Of a DNA stretch of 59,952 nucleotides, positions 18,310-26,621 are shown piece by piece. The stretch comes from an uncultured Collinsella sp. (lineage in GTDB: Bacteria; Actinomycetota; Coriobacteriia; Coriobacteriales; Coriobacteriaceae). The translations under genes and the position numbers were made by a program. Every line of letters begins with the position of its first letter. Within the stretch, counting starts at the first letter, position 1. The notes beneath the pieces are model-generated. The model was not told where the DNA came from. It saw only the letters and a list, made by a program, of their open reading frames with translations, and searched no databases. The stretch covers positions 1-59,952 of the forward strand of contig CABQWP010000006.1 of assembly GCA_902467875.1 (NCBI GenBank). The letters are read 5' to 3'.

Positions 18310-19019
18310 ACGCAGATGCAATCTTTGATTTTGGCAAGCTTCTTCTCGCCGATTCCCGACACACGCATCAGATCGTCAACCGAGGCAAAAGCACCGTTCT
18401 TTGTACGCTCATCGATAATCGACTTTGCCATGGAGGGACCGATGCCCGAGAGCGTCTGCAGCTCTGCCGCGCTTGCCGTATTGATGTTGACTAGGCCCGT
18501 TGCGCCACTCACGCCCAATGATGCGGAAGCCCCACCATCAACACCGGCTTCCGCAATGGACGCCTGCTGCTCCCCCACCGTTGGAACGTGAATCTTCTGC
18601 CCATCGACGACCTTGGATGCCCGATTGAGCCCCGTAACGTCTGCCTCGGGCGCCAGCCCGCCGGCGGCATCTATCGCCTGAGCCACCCGCGCGCCGTCCT
18701 TGACGCGATATACACCGGGCGACACAACAGCGCCATCAACATCGACATAGACTTCTGCCGCGGCAGACGCCTTAGACGAAGAGCCTTCGGATGTCTTTCC
18801 GCTCGAGGCATCGCCGGATCCCGGCTCCACCAACGAGTCTGAACCGTCAGTGCGCTCAAACGACACGCCGCCGGCACCGCCGCCAAGGTTCGCCATCGCC
18901 AAGCCGCTCGCCATCGCAATGACGACCAGTATCGCCACGAACACCGCCTTATGACCGAACAGCTTGTCCGCCAAGCGGTCCATCTTTTTGACCCGTTCGT
19001 GTTGTTCGCGCTGCGCCAT
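18306..19019 (-). CDS. comEA: ComEA family DNA-binding protein
   Basis: A 237-residue membrane-anchored DNA receptor for transformation. One transmembrane helix (about residues 25-45) is followed by a Ser/Gly-rich linker and a SLBB domain (YVDVDGAVVSPGVYRVKDG). A C-terminal helix-hairpin-helix pair follows (LVNINTASAAELQTLSGIG and DLMRVSGIGEKKLAKI). ATG at 19019 (MAQREQHE) is preceded by GGGAGG; the in-frame ATGs upstream lack a site. It is the first gene of comEA-comEC-holA, behind an unusual repeat cluster (19075-19117). Confidence 0.94.
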   Translation of the reverse strand: MAQREQHERVKKMDRLADKLFGHKAVFVAILVVIAMASGLAMANLGGGAGGVSFERTDGSDSLVEPGSGDASSGKTSEGSSSKASAAAEVYVDVDGAVVSPGVYRVKDGARVAQAIDAAGGLAPEADVTGLNRASKVVDGQKIHVPTVGEQQASIAEAGVDGGASASLGVSGATGLVNINTASAAELQTLSGIGPSMAKSIIDERTKNGAFASVDDLMRVSGIGEKKLAKIKDCICV

Positions 19020-19074
19020 AGCAAAACCTCCCAACACCATCGTGTCAGGAAAGGAACTCCGCAACAGCTACGCT

Positions 19075-19117
19075 CCAAAACCGGTTTTAGCGGTCAAACC
19101 AAAAACCGACCAAAACC
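19075..19117 (-). promoter_or_regulatory. CCAAAACC-type repeat cluster upstream of comEA, with shared competence motif
   Basis: Three direct CCAAAA(A)CC repeats lie at 19075-19082, 19099-19107 and 19110-19117, with an AAAACCGGTTTT palindrome (19077-19088). The 20-bp stretch 19095-19114 matches 18 of 20 bases of 47642-47661, upstream of yraN-comM-dprA. Both have the same orientation and nearly the same distance to the start codon (76 against 72 bp). It is likely an operator or alternative promoter element. Confidence 0.55.
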
Positions 19118-19192
19118 TTGCACAAATCTGTCCATTTATTCAGGCACACGTCAGCAAATGAACACTTAGCCGCAAAATGCCCAGATAGCAAA

Positions 19193-19223
19193 AGACCGAC
19201 GATGCAGGCGCATCGTCGGTCTA
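19193..19223 (-). terminator. Intrinsic terminator of the mIHF-gmk-rpoZ-thiI operon
   Basis: A 13-bp perfect stem with a 4-nt loop (AGACCGACGATGC / GCATCGTCGGTCT), followed on the minus strand by TTTTGC, just after the thiI stop. Confidence 0.88.
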
Positions 19224-19232
19224 TGCACAAAT

Positions 19233-20477
19233 TTACTCGTGATCTTGGTAAATCTCACGCGGAGCAAGCTCCGAATGTTTGCATTTTAAGGTCTTGGGGG
19301 CCTTATACGTGTTGCTCTCGAAGTCGATGTACTCGGTCTGCTTGAGCAGGCGCTCGATCATCTCCTCGTGATCGAACAACTCCCAGGCCTCATGCACGGC
19401 ATCGAGTTTAGCGTGCGTCTCGGGACGGCGCGGCATAAAGAGCGTGCAGCAGTCGGGAGCGGCCTCAGTCGAGATATCGAACGTACCGATCTCCTCGGCG
19501 CGCGCGATGATCTCCTGCTTGTCCGAACCGATGAGAGGGCGGAACACGGGGATCTTCACGGCCTCGTTGACGGCCATGATGTTCTCAAGCGTTTGGGAGG
19601 CAACCTGCCCAAGCGATTCGCCTGTAACGATGGCCTTGGCGCCCTCGATGTGTGCAATGCGCTCGGCAACCGAATACATAATGCGGCGATACATGATCAC
19701 GCGCAGATTGCTGGGACAGGTGACCGAAATCTCACGCTGGCAGTCGCCAAACGGCACCACGTACAGGCGGCCGATCTGGACACCCGGCTCAAGCGCACGG
19801 ATGATGTCCTGCACCAAATACTCGCTCGTATCGGGCGTCTGCGGACGACCAGAGAAATGTACCGGCACGCACACCGCGCCGCGACGCGCGAGCATCCAGG
19901 TCGCCACCGGAGAATCGATACCCGACGACAGCAGCGTCACGACCTTGCCGGCAGAACCCACCGGCAGACCGCCCACGCCGCGCTCGGAGCGCGCGTACAC
20001 ATAAACGCTACCCTGGACCACCAGTACGTGCACCATCGCATCGGGGTCGTGCATTTGAACCTTTTTATCGGGGAAGGCCTCGCACAACACCTCGCCCACC
20101 TGACGATTGATATCAATCGAGGTGAGCTCATAGTCGGTATTGGAGCGCTTGGCGTGCACCTTAAACGAATCGAAGGAACCAAACTCGCGCAGCGCCTTCA
20201 CGGCGGCGGCACAGTACTCCTGAGGGTCGCGATTGGTGTGATACGCCAAAGACACACGAGCAACACCGGGAACGGTGCGAATGACACGCGCCGCCTCGTC
20301 GGCCTGATGCTCGTTAAAGGTCACGAGGATATAACCGGAAATTCGAGACACGGCATTCACGGAAAAGGCGGCCAAGGCCGCCTTGATGTTATCCATGAGG
20401 ATATGCTCAAAATGTGCGCGGTTCTTACCCTTCAGTCCAACCTCGTGATAGTGGACCAGGCAGACGCGAGCCGCCAT
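19233..20477 (-). CDS. thiI: tRNA 4-thiouridine synthase ThiI
   Basis: A 414-residue enzyme that adenylates U8 of tRNA for sulfur transfer and may also serve thiamine synthesis. It has an N-terminal ferredoxin-like and THUMP domain, then the PP-loop ATPase motif SSGIDSPVATW (about residue 190). There is no C-terminal rhodanese domain; the length matches short Gram-positive ThiI, which takes sulfur from a dedicated cysteine desulfurase. ATG at 20477 directly abuts the rpoZ stop with little ribosome-binding site, so translation is probably coupled. Confidence 0.94.
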   Translation of the reverse strand: MAARVCLVHYHEVGLKGKNRAHFEHILMDNIKAALAAFSVNAVSRISGYILVTFNEHQADEAARVIRTVPGVARVSLAYHTNRDPQEYCAAAVKALREFGSFDSFKVHAKRSNTDYELTSIDINRQVGEVLCEAFPDKKVQMHDPDAMVHVLVVQGSVYVYARSERGVGGLPVGSAGKVVTLLSSGIDSPVATWMLARRGAVCVPVHFSGRPQTPDTSEYLVQDIIRALEPGVQIGRLYVVPFGDCQREISVTCPSNLRVIMYRRIMYSVAERIAHIEGAKAIVTGESLGQVASQTLENIMAVNEAVKIPVFRPLIGSDKQEIIARAEEIGTFDISTEAAPDCCTLFMPRRPETHAKLDAVHEAWELFDHEEMIERLLKQTEYIDFESNTYKAPKTLKCKHSELAPREIYQDHE

Positions 20478-20759
20478 TTAGGCTTCAGCAACCTTGTGGC
20501 CGAGCGCCTTCTCGTAACGGGCCTCGTCGTAAGAGATGTCGCCGTCGACAATCTCGTCCATAGCCATCGAGATGGTGTCGGCACCGGAAAGCCCGATGGT
20601 GATGTCATCGACATCCTGGACGGCAAGCACGCGGTTGTGCTGGCCACGCAGCATGCTATTGATGTCGCAGGCGCGCTTGGAGGCAAGCGAAGCGAGCAGG
20701 AAGCGGTTGTGATCGGTCTTCTCCAGAAGATCGTCAATGCAAGGCTTTACAACGGACAC
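20478..20759 (-). CDS. rpoZ: RNA polymerase subunit omega
   Basis: A 93-residue omega subunit that stabilises beta-prime. It matches the family in MSVVKPCIDDLLEKTDHNRF, then SLASKRACDIN (the conserved AaKRARQI-like helix). The position directly after gmk is the conserved order. GTG at 20759 is preceded by GAGG. The family is short and divergent, so context carries part of the call. Confidence 0.88.
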   Translation of the reverse strand: MSVVKPCIDDLLEKTDHNRFLLASLASKRACDINSMLRGQHNRVLAVQDVDDITIGLSGADTISMAMDEIVDGDISYDEARYEKALGHKVAEA

Positions 20760-20764
20760 GGACC

Positions 20765-21334
20765 TCAGATCCTTTCATGCATATCGAGAACGCGAACGAG
20801 CTCATCGGTCGCGCGGTCGAGATCGTCATTTACCACGACTTCGTCGTAGCGGTCGGCAAGGGCAAGCTCATCGGCGGCGTTTGCCATACGCAGCTCAATC
20901 GTCTCGGGCGTCTCGGTACCGCGACCGACCAGGCGCTCGCGGAGTACCTCAAGCGAAGGCGGCTTGATAAAGATCAACACGGCCTCGGGGAAACGCTCCT
21001 TCACCTGCAGGGCGCCCTGGACATCGATCTCCAAAATCAGAGATGCGCCAGAGGCGAGCTTGGATGTGACCTCGCTCACCAACGTGCCGTAGCAGTTACC
21101 GTGGACCTCGGCCCACTCAACAAACTCACCGTTTGCCACGCGGCGGTCGAACTCCTCGCGCGTCAGAAAAAAGTAGTTGACGCCGTCGACCTCACCTTTG
21201 CGTGGTGCTCGCGTGGTAGCCGAAACCGTCAGGCCCAGGTTCGAGCGGCGCTCGCGCACACGAGTGACGAGCGTACCCTTCCCTGCGCCTGACGGTCCAG
21301 AAATCACAAAGAGCTTGGAATCCTGAGCGCTCAC
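20765..21334 (-). CDS. gmk: Guanylate kinase
   Basis: A 189-residue kinase converting GMP to GDP. The P-loop is ISGPSGAGKGTLV near the N-terminus; the GMP-binding segment has TTRAPRKGEVDGVNYFF and EWAEVHGNCYGT. GTG at 21334 lies immediately after the mIHF TAA. It lies between mihF and rpoZ, the order known from actinobacteria. Confidence 0.96.
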   Translation of the reverse strand: MSAQDSKLFVISGPSGAGKGTLVTRVRERRSNLGLTVSATTRAPRKGEVDGVNYFFLTREEFDRRVANGEFVEWAEVHGNCYGTLVSEVTSKLASGASLILEIDVQGALQVKERFPEAVLIFIKPPSLEVLRERLVGRGTETPETIELRMANAADELALADRYDEVVVNDDLDRATDELVRVLDMHERI

Positions 21335-21643
21335 TTATTTGGTCAGCTGCTCGAGGAGCTGCTCGCGCTGACGGACGCCGAGGCCCTGGACGCGACGGGT
21401 AGCGGAGATACCAAGCTCCTCCATGATCTTGGCGGCCTTGGCCTTGCCATAACCAGGAAGAGACTCGATGAGGGTGGAAACCTTCATGCGGGAAGCGATG
21501 GGGTCATCGGAGTTGAGCACGGACTCGAGGGGCTTCTCGCCCTTCTTGATCTGCTCGCGAAGCTCGGCGCGAGCGTGACGTGCGGCAGCAGCCTTCTCAA
21601 GAGCCTGCTTGCGCTGCTCATCGGTAAGCTGAGGGAGTGCCAT
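21335..21643 (-). CDS. mihF: Integration host factor, actinobacterial type (mIHF)
   Basis: A 102-residue nucleoid-associated DNA-bending protein of the mIHF family, not homologous to alpha/beta IHF. It has an N-terminal basic helix (LTDEQRKQALEKAAAARHAR) and a helix-two-turn-helix S13-like region (LIESLPGYGKAKAAKIMEEL). ATG at 21643 has TTGGAGG upstream. This family is a marker for Actinobacteria, and the mIHF-gmk-rpoZ order is typical of them. Confidence 0.93.
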   Translation of the reverse strand: MALPQLTDEQRKQALEKAAAARHARAELREQIKKGEKPLESVLNSDDPIASRMKVSTLIESLPGYGKAKAAKIMEELGISATRRVQGLGVRQREQLLEQLTK

Positions 21644-21684
21644 TCGTACCTCCAAATAGTTGGGTTATATCTGATTCAATAATT

Positions 21685-21696
21685 GGCATTTTAGCA
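21685..21696 (-). promoter_or_regulatory. Possible -10 for mihF operon
   Basis: TGC-TAAAAT reads on the minus strand about 50 nt upstream of the mihF start. No -35 at proper spacing is visible. The rest of 21697-21779 shows nothing recognisable. Confidence 0.3.
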
Positions 21697-21779
21697 CGTA
21701 GAACGTACAAAATACCCAATCGCGGCTCCATAGGTTAGACGATACCCGCAAAAAGTGCAATATACTGCGCCCAAAGTTA

Positions 21780-21847
21780 AGCCCCTGACCTGCGATTCCA
21801 CACAAAGGATGGGAAAGTTTACGCAGGCACAGGGGCTATTTTGTGCT
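21780..21847 (-). terminator. Putative terminator/long hairpin after the pyr operon
   Basis: An 8-bp stem (AGCCCCTG/CAGGGGCT) continues across a small internal loop into 6 bp (CCTGCG/CGCAGG), with a loop of about 37 nt. On the minus strand it lies 35 nt past the pyrF stop and is followed by TTAACTTT, a weak U-tract. It could be an inefficient terminator or a small structured RNA. Confidence 0.5.
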
Positions 21848-21882
21848 AATGAGACCCAAAAGTGGTGACTTAGGGGAATCTT

Positions 21883-22599
21883 TTACGCGATGTTTTCGAC
21901 CAGCTCGGCGACAATGGCGTCAAAGGCGGCAACCGGATCGTCGGCGCCGGTGATGGGACGGCCCACCACAATGTGGCTTGCGCCACGCTCGATAGCCTGG
22001 GAAGGCGTCGCCACGCGGGACTGGTCGCCTAAGGCGGCACCCACCGGACGCACACCCGGAGTCACGATCAGGGCATCAGGACCCAGCAGCTCACGCATGT
22101 CGTGAGCCTCCATCGGCGAGCACACGATGCCATCGATGCCGTTGGCCTGAGCGAGCTTTGCCAGGCGGGCGGCCTCCTCGGCCACCGGCGACTCGACGCC
22201 AATCTCGCTCAAGGCATCCTGATTCATGCTCGTGAGCACGGTGATGGCGACGAGCTTGGCGCGGTCCTCGCGCGCCTCCTCGGCACCCTCGCGGCAGGCA
22301 GCGAGCATGGCGCCCGAACCCAAGCCGTGAACCGAGAGCAGGTCGGCACCGGCAAGCGAGGCCGAACGGGCGGCACCGCGAACCTGATGCGGAATATCAT
22401 GGAACTTAAGGTCAAGGAAGACCTTAAAGCCCAGGTCCTTAAAGGTCTTGACGATCTCGGGGCCCTCAGCGTAATAGAGCGTCATACCAACCTTAAGCCA
22501 GGCGGCATGGCCCGAAAGCTCGTGGGCAAGCTCGAGCGCACGCTCGCGGTCGCAGTCGAGAGCGACGATTACGCGGTCGCGGGCATCGGTCTCTAGCAT
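21883..22599 (-). CDS. pyrF: Orotidine 5'-phosphate decarboxylase
   Basis: A 238-residue enzyme for the last step of UMP synthesis. It has the catalytic D-x-K-x-x-D pattern as DLKFHDIPHQV and the phosphate-binding segment GVRPVG near the C-terminus. ATG at 22599 overlaps the pyrD stop by 7 nt. It is the last gene of pyrRBCKDF. Confidence 0.97.
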   Translation of the reverse strand: MLETDARDRVIVALDCDRERALELAHELSGHAAWLKVGMTLYYAEGPEIVKTFKDLGFKVFLDLKFHDIPHQVRGAARSASLAGADLLSVHGLGSGAMLAACREGAEEAREDRAKLVAITVLTSMNQDALSEIGVESPVAEEAARLAKLAQANGIDGIVCSPMEAHDMRELLGPDALIVTPGVRPVGAALGDQSRVATPSQAIERGASHIVVGRPITGADDPVAAFDAIVAELVENIA

Positions 22600-23516
22600 T
22601 CGAAAGCACCTACCAGTTCGTTGATGTCCTTCACGCCTTGGGACTCAGCCCAGGCCTCGAGCTCGTGCGCGATCTTGAGCGAAGCGCACGGATCGACGAA
22701 GTTGGCCATGCCGACCGACACGCAGGTGGCGCCGGCCAGGATAAACTCGGCCGCATCCTCGCCGGTCATGACACCGCCGACGCCGTTGATGGGGATATCG
22801 ACGGCCTGGGCAACCTCCCAGACCATGCGCACGGCGATGTGGTGGCACAGCGGGCCCGAAAGGCCGCCCTTGGGCTTGGCCACGCGGGACTTGCGGGTAT
22901 GGACGTCGATGGCCATGCCCTGAATGGAGTTGATGACCGAAAGGCCGTCGGCGCCGGCAGCCTCGAGGGCCTTGGCAATCTCGGCGACGTTGACCGGCGC
23001 CATCTTCACGAACAGCGGCTTATCGGTCACCTTGCGGCAGGCAGCCATAACGGATGAGGCGCCCTCGGGCGTAGAGCCCATGGCGGCACCGCCGGCGGCG
23101 ATATTAGGGCAGCTCACGTTGATCTCGTAGCCGGCAGCCCAGGGGCACAGCTCGACATACATCTCGAGCGCGCGGACAAACTCGTCAACGGAGTGGCCGG
23201 CAACCTGACAGATGACCTGGCAGCCGTCCTTGGACAGCTGTTCGAGCCACGGACCGGACTCGCGGGCAAAGGCAGCCACGCCGGGGTTCTGAAGGCCCAC
23301 GGAGTTGATCATACCGCCGGGAATCTCAGCCATGCGGGGCGCGGGATTGCCGGGCCAGGGCTCGGCAGCGCAACCCTTGGTGGTGATGGCGCCCAGCTGG
23401 GAAACATCAAAGAAGTTCTGGAACTGCCAACCGTAGCCAAAGGTACCGGCTGCGGTGTTGATGGGGTTCTGCATCTTGACGCCGCCGAAATCGACGGCCA
23501 TGTTCACGGTACCCAC
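22593..23516 (-). CDS. pyrD: Dihydroorotate dehydrogenase B (NAD+), catalytic subunit
   Basis: A 307-residue FMN subunit of the type 1B enzyme. The core includes NPINTAAGTFGYG, the ISCPN-like NVSCPNIAAGG with the catalytic Cys, and INGVGGVMTGEDA. The start is ambiguous. GTG at 23516, overlapping the pyrK stop (TAGTG), has AAGGTGG upstream and is preferred; ATG at 23501 has no site. It pairs with PyrK, the NAD-linked electron-transfer subunit. Confidence 0.94.
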   Translation of the reverse strand: MGTVNMAVDFGGVKMQNPINTAAGTFGYGWQFQNFFDVSQLGAITTKGCAAEPWPGNPAPRMAEIPGGMINSVGLQNPGVAAFARESGPWLEQLSKDGCQVICQVAGHSVDEFVRALEMYVELCPWAAGYEINVSCPNIAAGGAAMGSTPEGASSVMAACRKVTDKPLFVKMAPVNVAEIAKALEAAGADGLSVINSIQGMAIDVHTRKSRVAKPKGGLSGPLCHHIAVRMVWEVAQAVDIPINGVGGVMTGEDAAEFILAGATCVSVGMANFVDPCASLKIAHELEAWAESQGVKDINELVGAFEC

Positions 23517-24307
23517 TAGAAGACCACCACCTTGGAAGCATCGAACACGGGGCCGCACATGCAAGCACCCTTCATACCGTCGACCGTCTCGACATTGCAG
23601 GTGTTGCAGGCGCCAAAGCCACAGCTCATCATGCGCTCAAGCGACACCTCGCAGTACGCACCGGCCTCGGCGGCAGCGGCGGCGACTTTCTTCATCATGA
23701 CAGCGGGGCCGCAGCTGGCCACATAGTCGTAGCCGCCCTCGCCGAGCAGCTCGGCTGCCGGGTCGGTGCAAAAACCGTGCGTGCCCAGCGTGCCATCATC
23801 GGTGCAAACGTTGACCGTGGCGCCCAGCGCGCGGAACTCATCGACACCCACGGCCTTGGACGCGGTGCCAAAGCCCAGGCACACGTCGACGGCCACACCC
23901 TGCTCGGAAAGCTTGTCGGCAAGGCACAGCACGGGCGGAACACCGATGCCACCGGCGACGAGCAGGGCCTTCCTGGTGCCCTCGGGTACCATCCAGCCAC
24001 GGCCACCGGGGCCCAGCAGGTTAGAGGTGGAGCCAGAGCCCATCTGGGACAAACGACGGGTATCGTCGCCCACGACGGCGTACCACAGCTCGACGGTGCC
24101 GGCCTCGGCGTCGGCGCGGTAGTAGCTCAGGGGCACGCGAAGCAGCGAGGACGCATCGCCGGGTACGGCGATGTTCACAAACTGACCGGGCTTGAGCGCA
24201 CTTGCAAGCTTGGGGGCCGAGATGACGAGCGAGAAGATGCCGTCGGCAATCTCCCGGTTCGAGACGACCTCGAAGTCGTGCATGCGTGCAGTGGAAGGTG
24301 TGGGCAT
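23516..24307 (-). CDS. pyrK: Dihydroorotate dehydrogenase electron-transfer subunit PyrK
   Basis: A 263-residue FAD and [2Fe-2S] subunit that passes electrons from dihydroorotate to NAD+. It has an N-terminal FAD-binding barrel (RVPLSYYRAD), the nucleotide-binding GGIGVPPVLCLA and C-terminal cluster cysteines in CGFGACNTC plus a later CMC. ATG at 24307 (MPTPSTARM) has GGAG upstream. It overlaps pyrD by one nucleotide. Confidence 0.94.
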   Translation of the reverse strand: MPTPSTARMHDFEVVSNREIADGIFSLVISAPKLASALKPGQFVNIAVPGDASSLLRVPLSYYRADAEAGTVELWYAVVGDDTRRLSQMGSGSTSNLLGPGGRGWMVPEGTRKALLVAGGIGVPPVLCLADKLSEQGVAVDVCLGFGTASKAVGVDEFRALGATVNVCTDDGTLGTHGFCTDPAAELLGEGGYDYVASCGPAVMMKKVAAAAAEAGAYCEVSLERMMSCGFGACNTCNVETVDGMKGACMCGPVFDASKVVVF

Positions 24308-24399
24308 AGACGCTCCAATCCCCCATGCGGTTGCATGGTCCAAACTAATAGAAAGCGCGGCACCGCAAGGGCGCCGCGCACAAAAGCGATAAGGCTATG

Positions 24400-25689
24400 C
24401 TAGCAGATGCAGCCGTCGGCAAGCGTCTGCTTACCGCCGACAAACACATCGGTGGCACGACCGGTGAGCGTGCGGCCGGCAAAACCGGAGTTCTCGGCGC
24501 GCGACTCGTAACCGTCCTCGCCAACCGTCCAGGTTGCGGAGGGGTCGAACACGGTCAGGTCGGCAACGGAGCCCGCCTTGACCTGAACCTGGTCGAGACC
24601 CAGGATCTCACGCGGCTTGATGGCCATGAGCTCGACCATGCGGCCCATGCTCATCTTGCCCGTGTTGACCAGCTCGGTGAGTACGAGCGACAGCGAGGTC
24701 TCGAGGCCGATCATACCAAAGGGCGCAAGCTCGAACTCACGGGCCTTCTCCCACGGGGTGTGAGGAGCGTGATCGGTGACGATGACGTCGACGGTGCCGT
24801 CGATGACGCCCTGACGGATGGCCTCGGCATCCTCCTCGGTACGCAGCGGCGGGTTGACCTTGAGCGAGGTGTTGTAGGTCTCGTCCAGGTCGTTCTCGGT
24901 CAGGAACATGTGGTGCGGGGTGGCCTCGCAGGTAACCTGAACGCCAGCGGCCTTACCGGCACGCACGATCTCCAGGCCATGGGCGGTGGAGATGTGCTGG
25001 ATGTGCAGCTTGGCACCAGTCAGCTTGGCGATCTCGATGTCGCGGGCGATCTGGAGCTCCTCGCCGGCAGCCGGCCAACCCTCGAGAGCCAGACGGGTCG
25101 AGACCTTGCCCTCGTTGATCTGGCCGTGGCCGACCAGGTCCTCGTCCTGGCAGTGGCTCATAAAGACCTTGCCGAACATCTTGCCGTAGTCCATGCAGCG
25201 ACGGAGCATGCCAGCGCCCTGCACGCCGCGACCGTCGTCGGTGAAGGCGACGGCGCCGTGGGCGACCATATCGCCCATCTCGGACATGGCCTCGCCCTTA
25301 AGACCGCGGGTCATGGCGCCCGACGGATAGACGCGGCAGTGGCCGACCTCGGCAGCGCGGGACTTGACGAACTCCACGACAGTGCCGTTATCGGTGACGG
25401 GATCGGTGTTGGGCATGGCGCACACGCCGGTAAAGCCGCCCTTGGCAGCTGCGCGGGTGCCGCTCTCGATGTCCTCTTTGACCTCGTAGCCGGGCTCGCG
25501 AAGGTGAACGTGCATGTCCACCAGGCCGGGGACGAGGTACTTGCCGGAAAGGTCGCGGACCTCGGCCCCCTCGACGGCGAGATTCTCGCCGACCTCGGCG
25601 ATCTTGTCGCCGTCAATCAGGACGTCAACGACACCGTCAAGCTCGACGGACGGGTCGACGACGTGGGCATTCTTAAGAAGCAAGGCCAT
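24400..25689 (-). CDS. pyrC: Dihydroorotase
   Basis: A 429-residue zinc amidohydrolase of the class I type closing carbamoyl-aspartate to dihydroorotate. The metal motif DMHVHLREPG is near residue 57; NTDPVTDN, ISTAHGLEI and VTDHAPH follow. ATG at 25689 (MALLLKNAH) has TTGGAGG upstream and lies inside the end of pyrB (17-nt overlap). The 92 bp after its stop, before pyrK, hold no gene and no clear hairpin. Confidence 0.96.
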   Translation of the reverse strand: MALLLKNAHVVDPSVELDGVVDVLIDGDKIAEVGENLAVEGAEVRDLSGKYLVPGLVDMHVHLREPGYEVKEDIESGTRAAAKGGFTGVCAMPNTDPVTDNGTVVEFVKSRAAEVGHCRVYPSGAMTRGLKGEAMSEMGDMVAHGAVAFTDDGRGVQGAGMLRRCMDYGKMFGKVFMSHCQDEDLVGHGQINEGKVSTRLALEGWPAAGEELQIARDIEIAKLTGAKLHIQHISTAHGLEIVRAGKAAGVQVTCEATPHHMFLTENDLDETYNTSLKVNPPLRTEEDAEAIRQGVIDGTVDVIVTDHAPHTPWEKAREFELAPFGMIGLETSLSLVLTELVNTGKMSMGRMVELMAIKPREILGLDQVQVKAGSVADLTVFDPSATWTVGEDGYESRAENSGFAGRTLTGRATDVFVGGKQTLADGCIC

Positions 25690-26617
25690 TATCGGCACCT
25701 CCAAGCAGCAGATACAGGATAGCCATACGCACGCAGATACCGGCGTAGACCTGCTCCAGGATGACGGAGCGTTGCGGGTGGTCGGCCATATAGGAGTCGA
25801 ACTCGACGCCGCGGTTGATGGGGCCCGGGTGGCAGATGATCGCGTCGGGCTTCATGAGCTTCTCGCGGTCCTTGGTCAGGCCGAAGAGCTTGTGGTACTC
25901 GCGAATGGTCGGGAACGGGGCACCCTCGAGGCGCTCCTGTTGCACGCGCAGCATGTAGACGACGTCCAGCTCGGGCAGGACGGAATCGAGGTCGCTCGTC
26001 ACGTGGTCGCAGCCCAGGACCTCGGGCGCCGGCGGCAGCAGCGTGCCGGGGGCGACGGCGTAGGTCTCGCAGCCCATGATCTTAAGGGCGGGGATCAGCG
26101 AGCCGCAGACGCGGGAGTGCGCGATATCGCCGACGACAGCGACCTTCAGACCGTGGAAGTCACCCTTGTGCTCCCAGATGGTGTACAGGTCGAGCAGGGC
26201 CTGCGTGGGATGGTTGTGCTTGCCGTCACCGGCGCAGATGACGCTCGCGGGCGAGTTCTGCGTGACGATGTAGGGAGCGCCGGCGTGCTTATCACGCACG
26301 ACGATACAGTCGATCTTATAGGCGTTGAGGGTCTCGACGGTGTCGACAAGGCTCTCGCCCTTGACCGTGGAGGTCGAGGAGCCGCCAAAGTTAAGGCTGT
26401 CGGCCGAAAGACGCTTCTCGGCGAGCTCGAAGGAGCTGCGGGTGCGCGTCGAGGGCTCGTTGAACATGTTGACGATGGTCTTGCCCTTGAGCGTGGGGAC
26501 CTTCTTGATAGCACGCTCGTTGACCTCGGAGAACGCCTTGGCGGTCTCGAGGATGAGCTTGATGTCCTCTTCGGAGTACTCGGTAATGTCGATCAGGTGC
26601 TTATGGTTGAACGCCAC
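25673..26617 (-). CDS. pyrB: Aspartate carbamoyltransferase catalytic subunit
   Basis: A 314-residue enzyme condensing carbamoyl phosphate and aspartate. The phosphate loop STRTRSSFELA and the HPTQALLDLYT motif are present. No pyrI regulatory-chain gene is near, as in Gram-positives. The start is GTG at 26617, 4 nt past the pyrR stop, with GGGAGG 11 nt upstream; upstream codons to 26701 are not homologous. Confidence 0.95.
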   Translation of the reverse strand: MAFNHKHLIDITEYSEEDIKLILETAKAFSEVNERAIKKVPTLKGKTIVNMFNEPSTRTRSSFELAEKRLSADSLNFGGSSTSTVKGESLVDTVETLNAYKIDCIVVRDKHAGAPYIVTQNSPASVICAGDGKHNHPTQALLDLYTIWEHKGDFHGLKVAVVGDIAHSRVCGSLIPALKIMGCETYAVAPGTLLPPAPEVLGCDHVTSDLDSVLPELDVVYMLRVQQERLEGAPFPTIREYHKLFGLTKDREKLMKPDAIICHPGPINRGVEFDSYMADHPQRSVILEQVYAGICVRMAILYLLLGGADNGLAS

Positions 26618-26621
26618 GGTA

